Source: Erysipelotrichaceae bacterium (lineage in GTDB: Bacteria; Bacillota_I; Bacilli_A; Erysipelotrichales; Erysipelotrichaceae). From it: DNA of 64,000 bases. The position numbers were made by a program, and so were the translations under genes. Shown here piece by piece: positions 25,892 through 34,399 of the stretch. Every line of letters starts with the position of its first letter. Positions within the stretch are counted from its first letter, which is position 1. Under the pieces are notes generated by a model. It did not search any database. It saw only the letters and a list, made by a program, of their open reading frames with translations, and was not told the DNA's origin. The stretch covers positions 1-64,000 of the forward strand of contig JAFRIG010000017.1 of the NCBI GenBank assembly GCA_017432895.1, read 5' to 3'.

Positions 25892-27042
25892 TACAGTCTC
25901 TCCCCTTCCTTGTTGAAAATATGGAAATAAGCCCGATCGAAATGCAGCTTCACTTTCTGACCCCGCAGGTATTGTGAAGAGCCGTTATCAGCCTTCTTTG
26001 TCACAGTGATCTTATGACCATCGATATCCAGATGGATGATGTCGTCGGCTTCGATGTTCTCGACATATTCAACATCAGCTGGATAGCCTACCTTGTTTAT
26101 CTCAATATTCACGCTTCTGATACCGACATCGACTTTTCTTTCTTTCCCCAGCTTCTGCAGCTGTTTGTGGTCCAAAGCATAATAGGCATCGAAAAGCTTG
26201 ATCTTGCCATCCTTCACCTCAACATCTTCAAAGATGTTCATAGCCGGTGACCCTAAAAACTGGCCGCAGAAACGGTTGATCGGATAGTTGTAGACATTGG
26301 CGACACTGTCATCCATCTGTTTGATGCCATCCTTTAAAATGATCAGCCTTTCCGCCAGTGCCAAGGCATCATACTGGTCATGCGTGACATAGATGAAAGT
26401 CGTCTTGTATTTATTGTGGATCTTTTGTAACTCACTTCTTAGACGGGCGTGCATCGGCACATCCAGATTGGCGAACGGTTCATCAAATAACATGATCGAA
26501 GGTTTCTTGATCAGAGCTCTGGCGATCGCCACACGCTGCTTTTCACCGCCTGATAGTTCATCGGGCAGCTTCTTTAACTTATCCGCTATATCCAATAGTT
26601 CACTGACTTCGTAGACTTCTTTTTCGATCTCTTCTCGGGGGGTGTGCTTGACCTCCAAAGGAAAAGCCAGGTTCTGATAGACGCTCTGGTTGGGATATAG
26701 GGCATAATTCTGGAAGACCATGGCGATATCTCTGTCTTCCGCTTTGAGTTCCTCTCCATCGACACCATCGAAACTCACGGTTCCTAGCACCGGTCTTTCC
26801 AGTCCGGCGATGATCCTTAATAAAGTCGTCTTGCCCGAACCCGAAGGTCCTAAGATCACGACGAACTCCCCTTCTTTTATTTCAGCGGAAAAGTGCTGCA
26901 AAGCGATGACACCTTCGTTGGAAGTATAGGGCATTGCCTTCTGCTTTTCCAGGATCAGCTTCTTCTGTTTGCGGTCGAAAAGACCGTCCACTTTCTGGAA
27001 AGGATAGATCATCGTGACATCATCAAGGACGATGTTTCCCAT
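25891..27042 (-). CDS. MsmX/UgpC-type sugar ABC transporter ATPase
   Basis: Predicted ATPase for the CUT1-type permeases of this operon. Walker A GPSGSGKTTLLRII lies near residue 63, LSGGEKQRVAIARAL near 163, Walker B IMLFDEPFANLD near 184, and the switch His in YVTHDQYDAL near 218, followed by a C-terminal MalK-type regulatory domain. Length 383 is usual. Residues 13-43 are an insertion between the first strand and the core (Lys-rich), also present in the second ATPase at 49717. Start and stop both overlap neighbours (TAATG). Confidence 0.92.
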   Translation of the reverse strand: MGNIVLDDVTMIYPFQKVDGLFDRKQKKLILEKQKAMPYTSNEGVIALQHFSAEIKEGEFVVILGPSGSGKTTLLRIIAGLERPVLGTVSFDGVDGEELKAEDRDIAMVFQNYALYPNQSVYQNLAFPLEVKHTPREEIEKEVYEVSELLDIADKLKKLPDELSGGEKQRVAIARALIKKPSIMLFDEPFANLDVPMHARLRSELQKIHNKYKTTFIYVTHDQYDALALAERLIILKDGIKQMDDSVANVYNYPINRFCGQFLGSPAMNIFEDVEVKDGKIKLFDAYYALDHKQLQKLGKERKVDVGIRSVNIEINKVGYPADVEYVENIEADDIIHLDIDGHKITVTKKADNGSSQYLRGQKVKLHFDRAYFHIFNKEGERL

Positions 27043-27761
27043 TACTTCTTCCCCTTCTTTCTGTCTTTCGCAAACCTCTCATCAAGATCACTGAGTGATT
27101 CATTGACGACTTCCGTTATTTCTTCTTCTGCGATCTCCTCCGCCTTTTCCTCCAGCCCGTTTTCCTTGATGAAAAGATCCATGTCCTTTTCCAAATAAGG
27201 TCTGATCAGATCGGTATATAAGGCCGGTACGATCATTAAAGCCAAAGGGAAAGAAGTCACAAACAGATACATCAAAACGATCAGTAAAGTGAAAATGATC
27301 GAACGAAACGGCTTCTTCAAAGCGAAATAGACAGCCATTCTGATGATCGAAGAGACCGGTGCATCAAATTTCGATAAAACGGGTGGTATATGGATGAAAG
27401 CCGTGATCACCACGAAAGTGATCAGGATACCCAGTATCATATAAAGCAGGCCCCAGATATTGATCTTGTAGATCTGATAGCCCGTCCAGAGACCTTCCGC
27501 CACGAAAAGTCCCGCCACCACCATGATCGCCGAAAGCTTGATGCCACTGATCAGGTTCAGTTTATAGGAAGCAAAGAAGTCCTTGAAGACACCATTGCCG
27601 CGACCCTGACCGAAGATGATCTTACTGACGGTGTGAAAAAGCGCAGCACTGGAAGCCACGATCGTAAAGATAGGCAGGGAAAAGATCAGCCAGAAAAAAC
27701 TGACTATCAGCATATTGGCGATCGTTTCCAGCATTTTGATAAAAGGATTGTTGTATTGCAT
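27042..27761 (-). CDS. YesL family (DUF624) membrane protein
   Basis: A 239-residue membrane protein with five or six hydrophobic segments and a charged tail. It begins MQYNNPFIKMLETIANMLIV and continues SFFWLIFSLPIFTIVASSAA, the typical DUF624 opening. YesL genes accompany YesMN-type regulators and Lpl-type sugar importers in Bacillus. Their function is unknown; a role in transporter assembly or sensing is often suggested. There is no strong ribosome site, so translation may rely on the preceding gene four bases away. Confidence 0.85.
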   Translation of the reverse strand: MQYNNPFIKMLETIANMLIVSFFWLIFSLPIFTIVASSAALFHTVSKIIFGQGRGNGVFKDFFASYKLNLISGIKLSAIMVVAGLFVAEGLWTGYQIYKINIWGLLYMILGILITFVVITAFIHIPPVLSKFDAPVSSIIRMAVYFALKKPFRSIIFTLLIVLMYLFVTSFPLALMIVPALYTDLIRPYLEKDMDLFIKENGLEEKAEEIAEEEITEVVNESLSDLDERFAKDRKKGKK

Positions 27762-27764
27762 ATT

Positions 27765-28613
27765 CTAAAGCGGTGTTTCCTTGATCCGGGTCAGCGTACC
27801 GGCCTTGAGCAGTTCTCTGTTTCCAAAGGCGGTCAGCAGATAAATATCGGTCGCCGTCGGATTATAAATAAGTGATCCGTCTACACTATATTCTAACATT
27901 TTATAGGCCTCCAGATACGCAAGGATCTGTCCGTTGGTCGCAAACCAAATCCCCTCTTTATTCTCAGCCATATAAGCGACAAACTTCTCGATCCTGTCCC
28001 AGTTGTCATCCTTATCGAACTCATAGGCATGACCCCAGACATAGAATAGCTGCGGTTTGAAAGAAGGGCTCTTCACAAACTGCTCAGCCAGCTCCATCAG
28101 CCTTTCATCGTTGTGATGGCAGGTGGGATCAAGTTCATAGGGATCTTTAGGCAAATCAAAACCATATGTCGATCGCACCGTTCTGGCTCCCTTATAGCCG
28201 GCTGATCTCAAGATCCTTTTGACCTCATCGGAAAAAAGGCCGAAAGGATAGGCAAACATCCGCAAAGGCTTTCCGCACAGCTTCTCCAGCTGGGCCTTGT
28301 CTTCTACGATCTCGTACATGGCATATGGTTCCCCTAAAGTATCAAGGACACTGTGATACAAGCCATGTCCACCGACTTCGTGGTTCTTGTACAGCTCAGC
28401 CACTTCTTCCTTTTCGACCTTTGAGATATCGAAGGGTCCTCCCTGACTCTTATAGCCAAGGACTCCATAGCCCAGATTGAAGGTGCATTTGACCCCCGCT
28501 TCATCGAAGATCTTAACCAGCCTTTTATCCTGCACTACCCCGTCATCGTAGCTCAAAGTGAAAGCTTTGGCCTTGAAATCCGGAAACATGAGGATGTCGA
28601 ATCTTTTGCCCAT
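27765..28613 (-). CDS. Polysaccharide deacetylase-like protein (NodB/CE4 fold)
   Basis: A 282-residue metal-dependent deacetylase-type protein. KAFTLSYDDGVVQDKRL near residue 16 is motif 1 with the catalytic and metal-binding Asp pair, EVGGHGLYHS near 82 is the metal-binding HxxxH motif, and FAYPFGLFSDEV near 122 is motif 3. No signal peptide is present, so it is cytoplasmic, unlike most CE4 enzymes. The start is placed at ATG 28613, which has an AAAGGAG site. A terminator hairpin lies between this gene and the previous one. Confidence 0.85.
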   Translation of the reverse strand: MGKRFDILMFPDFKAKAFTLSYDDGVVQDKRLVKIFDEAGVKCTFNLGYGVLGYKSQGGPFDISKVEKEEVAELYKNHEVGGHGLYHSVLDTLGEPYAMYEIVEDKAQLEKLCGKPLRMFAYPFGLFSDEVKRILRSAGYKGARTVRSTYGFDLPKDPYELDPTCHHNDERLMELAEQFVKSPSFKPQLFYVWGHAYEFDKDDNWDRIEKFVAYMAENKEGIWFATNGQILAYLEAYKMLEYSVDGSLIYNPTATDIYLLTAFGNRELLKAGTLTRIKETPL

Positions 28614-28621
28614 AAAACTCC

Positions 28622-28650
28622 TTTTTAAAAAGTCCACTTTTCAGTGGACT
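28622..28650 (-). terminator. Intra-operon terminator or attenuator
   Basis: AGTCCACT (28631-28638) and AGTGGACT (28643-28650) form an eight-base perfect stem with a GAAA loop on the minus strand, followed by TTTTTAAAAA. It lies within the long operon, between the serine hydrolase and deacetylase genes. Partial readthrough would lower expression of the four distal genes. Confidence 0.8.
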
Positions 28651-28657
28651 GTGTTTC

Positions 28658-30157
28658 TTAGATCTTTTCCGCGGCGATGGCTTCCTTGTCAGGGAACTTC
28701 CAGGCGGAATTGTTGTCCGTTTCGATATTGATCCTGTCGCCTTCAAAAGTCAGTGTATAGACATCCGTCAGGCAGGTCTCGACCCAGCGGCCGTGCAGGA
28801 CCAGAACATTGTCTTGCTTCCAATAGGCATCGCCAAGATAGAGCTGTGTGAGATCTTCCTTGCTTCCTAAGAGATTGGAGAATCTGGTTCCGCTTGTCGC
28901 ATATCTGATCTTTTCTTCCCTGCCGTTTTGCGTCTTCAAAGCCATGACTACGCCATAGTTGTCGAAACAAAGTGTGAAGGTATCGATGCCGTCGGCCTTG
29001 GATCCGTTCATGAAGTTGCCGCCGAAAGGCGTAAACAGACCGCTCTTGATCTGATAGGTGTTGCCGCAGACCTCTTCAACTAACGGTGAGAACGGCTGGC
29101 ATTCCGGATTGCCGACATTGAGTCTGGCCAATTTGCGGAGCAGTTTCTCATAGTTTTCGCCATCTTCAGCTAACGGGCCTTCTTCGGTTACCTTGGCCAC
29201 GAAATCCCAGGTGATATCCAGGGTCGATTGAGCCCAGTGAGCACCGACCGCCGTCTCGGTGATGGCGATCTCCATATCCTGATCAGGCAGAACGATCGTG
29301 AACTGGCCCATCGCACCATCGGCCCGATAGGAATGTTCAGGCTTGCACATCCAGATCTGGAAGCCATAGCCCAGGAAATTGTCCGAAGCTTCCGGGTTGT
29401 TGATCGACTCGGTCGCCGAATCGTTCTGATTGGTCGTCGCCAGCTTCACATAGTCCTCAGCCAGGATCCTCTCACCATTCCAGACACCGCCATCGGCATA
29501 AAGCTTCATTAAGCGGAAGTTATCTTCGGTCGTCGCAAACAGACCACCACCGCCGACTTCCATGCCATCAGGCATGCACATCCAGCGCAGATTGTCGGGA
29601 TCGATGCCGATCTTGTTGAAAAGACGCGGCGTCAGATATTCGTGTAAGCCCAGACCCGTCTTGGCTCTGACGATGGCTCCTAAAAGTGTGGAACCCGTCG
29701 AGTTGTACATGTAGGTCGTGCCGGGCTTGTGATTGACCGGTGTATGTAAGAAGTCTTTGATCCATTCCTTGGACGGGAAAGGCATCGTATCCATGCCACA
29801 GCCCATGCATAACACATCGCGGACCGTCAGAAGTTTGAGGTTCTCGCTTGGCTCTTCAGGTGCCTCATCCGGGAAGATGTCAATGATCCTTTCATCGAGT
29901 TTCACCAGGCCTTCCGTATAGGCGATACCGACGGCCGTAGCGGCATAGGTCTTGGTGTGGGATTGTAAGCCATGACGCAGGTTGGGTCCGAAAGGTGCCC
30001 ACCAGCCCTGAGTGATCATCTTGCCATGACGCATGATCATCAGACCGTGCATCTCGGTCTGGCTTCTCTCTAAATTTTCAATATACTCTAAAATAGCTTT
30101 GCTGCTGACACCGACTTCTTCGGGTCTGGCAGTGGCAAATGCTTCTTTTTTGTTCAT
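28658..30157 (-). CDS. Serine hydrolase, beta-lactamase fold (class C-like)
   Basis: A 499-residue protein of the beta-lactamase-related esterase family. SHTKTYAATAVGIAYTEGLV near residue 78 contains the SxxK catalytic motif, TYMYNSTGSTLLGAIV near 150 contains the YxN motif, and a large C-terminal extension of about 130 residues follows the catalytic domain. There is no signal peptide, so a cytoplasmic esterase is more likely than a penicillin-binding protein. Relatives hydrolyse small ester substrates. An AAGGAG site precedes the ATG, and it follows the permease genes in the same operon. Confidence 0.85.
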   Translation of the reverse strand: MNKKEAFATARPEEVGVSSKAILEYIENLERSQTEMHGLMIMRHGKMITQGWWAPFGPNLRHGLQSHTKTYAATAVGIAYTEGLVKLDERIIDIFPDEAPEEPSENLKLLTVRDVLCMGCGMDTMPFPSKEWIKDFLHTPVNHKPGTTYMYNSTGSTLLGAIVRAKTGLGLHEYLTPRLFNKIGIDPDNLRWMCMPDGMEVGGGGLFATTEDNFRLMKLYADGGVWNGERILAEDYVKLATTNQNDSATESINNPEASDNFLGYGFQIWMCKPEHSYRADGAMGQFTIVLPDQDMEIAITETAVGAHWAQSTLDITWDFVAKVTEEGPLAEDGENYEKLLRKLARLNVGNPECQPFSPLVEEVCGNTYQIKSGLFTPFGGNFMNGSKADGIDTFTLCFDNYGVVMALKTQNGREEKIRYATSGTRFSNLLGSKEDLTQLYLGDAYWKQDNVLVLHGRWVETCLTDVYTLTFEGDRINIETDNNSAWKFPDKEAIAAEKI

Positions 30158-30174
30158 ATTGATTCTTATTCTCC

Positions 30175-31089
30175 TTAACCTTTAACACCACCAACGACCA
30201 TACCCTTGATGAGCTCTTTCTGGATAAACGGATAAACTATCAGAACCGGGATCAAAGCGATGATAGCGACCGCCATACGGGCCGACTCGGTCGGAAGGGA
30301 CCGCTGAGCCAGCAGGACGGCTTCGTTGGAAAGGTCGGTCGTCTTTAAGAACTGAATGGAGTCCATCAGCTTCTTCAGATAGACCTGTATCGTATACAGT
30401 TTGGGGTTATTGATATAGTAGATACCGGCTGTCCAGTTGTTCCAGTAACCCAGAGCCGAGAACAGACCGATCGTCGTCATGATCGGCTTGGAAAGCGGGA
30501 CCATGATCTTGGAATAGATAGTCCAGTCGTTGGCGCCATCCAGTCTTGCCGCTTCAATGATCGAATATGGAATATTGGCATTGAAATAGTTTCTCACCAG
30601 CATGACGTTCATGCCACCCATCAGAGCACCCGGCAGCAGATAAGCCAGCAGGGAGTCCTTGATGTGGAAGAGCCTGGTCCAAACCATATAGGAAGCGACC
30701 ATACCGCCATTGAACAGCATCGTGAAGAACAGGATGAAGGCAATGACATTACGCGGCTTGAAGTCCTTCCTTGACAAAGGATAGGCGAACATCGAGGTCA
30801 TGACCAGAGAAAGGATGGTACCGATGATGGTAATGACGATCGTCAGACCGTAAGCACGGAAGATCGTCGCTCTCTTGGCCCACATGAAAGTGTAGGCATC
30901 GATCGACCACTCATCAGGAATGAAACGATAACCGCGGACCAGTGAAGCTTCCGAAGAAAATGAAACGGTCAGCATCAGGATCAAAGGGACGATACAGAAA
31001 AGCATCATGAGGATCATGATGACAAGGGCTGTATAGTGGAAACCCTTTTCACCCTTCATCAATTGGATCTTGTTGTTTTGCTTAGCCAT
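30175..31089 (-). CDS. Carbohydrate ABC permease, LplC/YesQ type
   Basis: Inner-membrane subunit of a CUT1 sugar importer, 304 residues, six predicted membrane segments. The ATPase-contact EAA loop reads YSIIEAARLDGANDWTIYSK near residue 177, and the C-terminus ends LIKGMVVGGVKG, a hallmark of LplC-type permeases. The SFSSEASLVRGY loop near 45 and VMTSMFAYPLSRKDF near 96 also fit. GGAG precedes the ATG, ten bases after the partner permease. Confidence 0.95.
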   Translation of the reverse strand: MAKQNNKIQLMKGEKGFHYTALVIMILMMLFCIVPLILMLTVSFSSEASLVRGYRFIPDEWSIDAYTFMWAKRATIFRAYGLTIVITIIGTILSLVMTSMFAYPLSRKDFKPRNVIAFILFFTMLFNGGMVASYMVWTRLFHIKDSLLAYLLPGALMGGMNVMLVRNYFNANIPYSIIEAARLDGANDWTIYSKIMVPLSKPIMTTIGLFSALGYWNNWTAGIYYINNPKLYTIQVYLKKLMDSIQFLKTTDLSNEAVLLAQRSLPTESARMAVAIIALIPVLIVYPFIQKELIKGMVVGGVKG

Positions 31090-31098
31090 GATTTTCTC

Positions 31099-32064
31099 CT
31101 AGAACAGTGAGTTCTCCGGGTTGATCTTGCGGACCATCAGGTTCGACAGCATGACCAGGATAAAACCGATGATGGCCTGGAAGACCGAAGCGGCTGAAGA
31201 CTGGCCGACATTGTTGTTGATGATCAAAGCACGATAAACGAAGGTATCGATCGTCTGTGTCGTCTCATACAGCATACCGTTTCCTAACGGTACCTGATAG
31301 AACAGACCGAAGTCCGAGTTGAAGATACGTCCGATGGACAATAACAGCATCATCGTGATCATCGGCTTCAACAGCGGCAAAGTGATGTAGCGGATCTGTT
31401 CGAGCTTGGTCGCACCATCGATCCTCGCCGACTCGTAAAGACCCTTGTCGATACCGCCGATGCTGGCCATGTAGATGACGGAACTCTGTCCGGCACCCTG
31501 CCAGATATGGACGATCGTCAGGATCAAAGGCCAGTACTTGGCCGTCGTATACCAGGCGACCGGATTGTCCTTGAAAAAGACGGTATTTAGATAGCCATAG
31601 CTTTGTGAAAGGAAAGCATAGACCAGGAATGACAATATGACCGCCGAGACCATGGACGGGAAGCAGATGATCGGCTGGATGACTTTAGCGATCTTACGCT
31701 GAGCGATCTCGTTCATGCACAAAGCGATAAATACGGCGATGGCCAGGTCCATGACGATCCACACGGCATTGTAAGCCAAGGTGTTTCTGATCATGACAAA
31801 GGCATCTTTCGTCTTAAACAGATATTCGAAATTCTGCAGACCTACCCACGGGCTCTTCAGGATTCCCATCGAATAGTTGATCCTCTTGAAGGCCAATAGA
31901 ATGCCGAACATCGGCAGGTAGTTGTTGCAGATAAGATAGAGCATTCCCGGCAGCATCATCAGATACAGCGGGAGGTCATTTTTCAGCTGTTCTTTGCGTT
32001 TGAGCTTCTTCTGCTGTTTCAGAATGTCGTCAAACTCCGAACCGTTTGGATTTTTTTCGGACAT
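31099..32064 (-). CDS. Carbohydrate ABC permease, LplB/YesP type
   Basis: Partner membrane subunit, about 321 residues. The start at ATG 32064 is chosen because AAGGAGGG precedes it. The cytoplasmic N-terminus is Lys-rich and is followed by LMMLPGMLYLICNNYLPMFG and AFKRINYSMGILKSPWVGL, typical of LplB. The EAA loop reads LYESARIDGATKLEQIRY near residue 205. Together with the LplC-type partner it forms the translocation pore for the oligosaccharide bound by the lipoprotein encoded at the start of the operon. Confidence 0.95.
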   Translation of the reverse strand: MSEKNPNGSEFDDILKQQKKLKRKEQLKNDLPLYLMMLPGMLYLICNNYLPMFGILLAFKRINYSMGILKSPWVGLQNFEYLFKTKDAFVMIRNTLAYNAVWIVMDLAIAVFIALCMNEIAQRKIAKVIQPIICFPSMVSAVILSFLVYAFLSQSYGYLNTVFFKDNPVAWYTTAKYWPLILTIVHIWQGAGQSSVIYMASIGGIDKGLYESARIDGATKLEQIRYITLPLLKPMITMMLLLSIGRIFNSDFGLFYQVPLGNGMLYETTQTIDTFVYRALIINNNVGQSSAASVFQAIIGFILVMLSNLMVRKINPENSLF

Positions 32065-32157
32065 ATAACCCTCCTTATCTGTAGAATCATCCATAATTAC
32101 ATATTAAAGAATCCTCAAAAGGCTATCATTTAAAAAAATACACTCTGTTTGTTATTT

Positions 32158-32832
32158 TCAATCACTTAGGATCTGTTCAAAGAAAGCGATAGCTTCATCC
32201 AGATTGACCGCATTGGCGGCGATACCGATGATGACTTCATCGTGGTAATAGCCCGCTTTATGAAGAGGTGAATCGGTTGTCAACACGACTCCGATCAAAG
32301 CCTTCTTGCCGTTACTATCTTCATAGTAATGAAGTCTGTCCCGATGTTTACTTAATAGATCGCTGTTTATTAATAGGGACAGGTCCGCATAGGCATCGGC
32401 TTGCGCAAAGTAATCGAAATGTTCCTCATCGGCCACATAGACATCGAGATCCGAGATCATAAACAAGGCATTTATTACCTGCAAAGTCTCAGCATCCGCC
32501 GAATCATTCTCCAGACGTCCTAAAGACAGCTCCGTATTGACATCAACTCTTTTATGTTCCATATCGTAACCGGCTTGAGACATCAGTCTGTCAAAGACCT
32601 CCTCATCGCATTCTACCAGTAAAGAGTCGTTATTCAAAAGCACCGAATACAACAAAACATCACCTCTGCCCAGATTATTGAAAAAGCTGATCGATGCAAT
32701 AAGTAAAGCCGTCAGGATGGTGAGGATGGGGATCTTGTAGTAATCCCAAATGAAAGTGATCCTGCTGTTTGTATCAGGAAGATCCTTGAATTTCTGCCTG
32801 TCTTTTTCAAACTGTTCAAACAATTTCATCAC
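32158..32832 (-). CDS. Hypothetical single-pass membrane protein of the sugar operon
   Basis: I do not recognise a named family. The 224-residue protein has a cytoplasmic N-terminus containing SRITFIWDYYKIPILTILTA (the last part starts a membrane helix at about residues 34-52), then an acidic extracellular domain of about 170 residues with mixed alpha/beta character. It overlaps the response-regulator stop by 17 bases and precedes the permeases, so it is made with the sensing and uptake proteins. Similar N-terminal WDYYK segments occur in clostridial membrane proteins of unknown role. It may help the sensor or the transporter. Confidence 0.75.
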   Translation of the reverse strand: MMKLFEQFEKDRQKFKDLPDTNSRITFIWDYYKIPILTILTALLIASISFFNNLGRGDVLLYSVLLNNDSLLVECDEEVFDRLMSQAGYDMEHKRVDVNTELSLGRLENDSADAETLQVINALFMISDLDVYVADEEHFDYFAQADAYADLSLLINSDLLSKHRDRLHYYEDSNGKKALIGVVLTTDSPLHKAGYYHDEVIIGIAANAVNLDEAIAFFEQILSD

Positions 32833-34399
32833 TCAGTTCACCCTCGCCGTTTCGCCAGTCGAACGGACTTACCCCGACCAGTTTATGAAAGACGGTCGAA
32901 AAATAAGAGATATTGCCATAGCCCACGTAGGATGCGATCTCCGAGACCGACATCGGCGTTGACAGAAGCAGCCTTTTCGCCTCTTCGACCCTGAGCTGAT
33001 TGATATATTCCCTGAGGTTCATGTTCATGGAATTTTTGAACAGTTTGGACAGATAGTTTGGTGTCACGAAAGTCACCGCCGCCACATCGTTGCGGTCGAT
33101 ATTGCTGCGGAAATTCTCGTCGATATACTTACGGGCCCTGACGATGACATCTTCCGAATCGATGTTCTCCTGGGCCTTGAGCTGCTGCAGGATAAACAGA
33201 CGTTTGGTAAATTCGATCATCGCGTTCTTGCAGCTTAAAGCCTTCTCATCCAAGGCTATCATCTCGGGATCCATGAAGATCAGATTGGAACTCATGCCGT
33301 TGTCTCTAAAATAGTTGATAAAGATGTTGAGCAGTTCCTTGCGGAAACTGTCGAGTTCCTTGACTGTACAATCACTTTCATCCAGTACCGAACGGATATA
33401 TTCGTCATAGCCTTCTTCATCCCTTTTCTTTAGATACCAGAAGATCTGATTCTCATTCAGGACGATGCCTTTTTCTTTAGTCTCGATCTCATCCGACTGG
33501 AAGAAGATGCGACCGGCATAGAAACGGATCTTACGCATCTGTTCATATAATTCGCAAACCACGTTGGCCGCTTCATAGAAACGGAAGGGTTCGCTGATCA
33601 GGGCCACCGGCTGCATCGACATATAGCGCTGCGAAAATTCGATCAGCTTTTCCGTCTTCTGCTTCAGGACCTGATCGTCGATCTCATCCTTGACGAAACA
33701 GAAGCTCCAAAGGAAGCGGTCATCGGAATTGACCACCGTATGAGCCGAACCCACATAATCCAAAATGGCCTCATCGTGCAAAAGCGAAGAGGTGAAGACC
33801 AGCAGCTCCTTGTTCCAGGTCTTCTTGATGGCATCGGTCATGTCCGCGCAGGTGAAGACGATGCGCCAGATGCTGTCGGCATCAAACTGCACGCCATTCA
33901 GTCTTAAACCCGCATTGACGATGTCCCTGTCGGTACCTAAAACTCCATCACAGGCCTGCCTGAAGATCGAAGACATCAAAGAGTCGTATTGGGAACGCTG
34001 TTCAATGGAACTGGTCATCCGTTTCTGTCTGACATTGGCGATCATCCGCTGTATGCAGACCCTGACCTCCTCCAGATCGAAAGGCTTGGTCAGATAGCTG
34101 GTGACACCGTACTGAATGGCCTTTTGGGCATATTCAAACTTCTCGTAACAGGTCAGAAAGGAAAACTCGACATCCTTATCGTGCTCATAGACGTATTCCA
34201 AAACATTGATCCCGTTGGCCAGAGGCATATCGATGTCACACAGGATCAGATCGGGATGTTCCTCATCAAAGATATCCTTGGCCATCTGACCGTTATAAGC
34301 CCTTAAGATCTTGGAGATCCCCAGTTTTGAACAGTCAAGCTGACTTTGAATGACATCGATCGTCGATATATCATCATCACATACCAGTAATTTCATCAT
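32816..34399 (-). CDS. AraC-type response regulator, YesN family
   Basis: The 527-residue regulator has an N-terminal receiver domain (LLVCDDDISTIDVI, then phosphoacceptor Asp in LILCDIDMP near residue 55, and the switch Lys in TSYLTKPFDL near 104), a long central linker domain, and a C-terminal AraC/XylS DNA-binding domain (TPNYLSKLFKNSMNMNLREY near 455, IASYVGYGNISYFSTVFHK near 495). This is the YesN layout. It overlaps the sensor gene by 23 bases. It most likely activates the SBP promoter upstream and possibly the divergent esterase genes when the sugar ligand is present. Confidence 0.93.
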   Translation of the reverse strand: MMKLLVCDDDISTIDVIQSQLDCSKLGISKILRAYNGQMAKDIFDEEHPDLILCDIDMPLANGINVLEYVYEHDKDVEFSFLTCYEKFEYAQKAIQYGVTSYLTKPFDLEEVRVCIQRMIANVRQKRMTSSIEQRSQYDSLMSSIFRQACDGVLGTDRDIVNAGLRLNGVQFDADSIWRIVFTCADMTDAIKKTWNKELLVFTSSLLHDEAILDYVGSAHTVVNSDDRFLWSFCFVKDEIDDQVLKQKTEKLIEFSQRYMSMQPVALISEPFRFYEAANVVCELYEQMRKIRFYAGRIFFQSDEIETKEKGIVLNENQIFWYLKKRDEEGYDEYIRSVLDESDCTVKELDSFRKELLNIFINYFRDNGMSSNLIFMDPEMIALDEKALSCKNAMIEFTKRLFILQQLKAQENIDSEDVIVRARKYIDENFRSNIDRNDVAAVTFVTPNYLSKLFKNSMNMNLREYINQLRVEEAKRLLLSTPMSVSEIASYVGYGNISYFSTVFHKLVGVSPFDWRNGEGELSDEIV

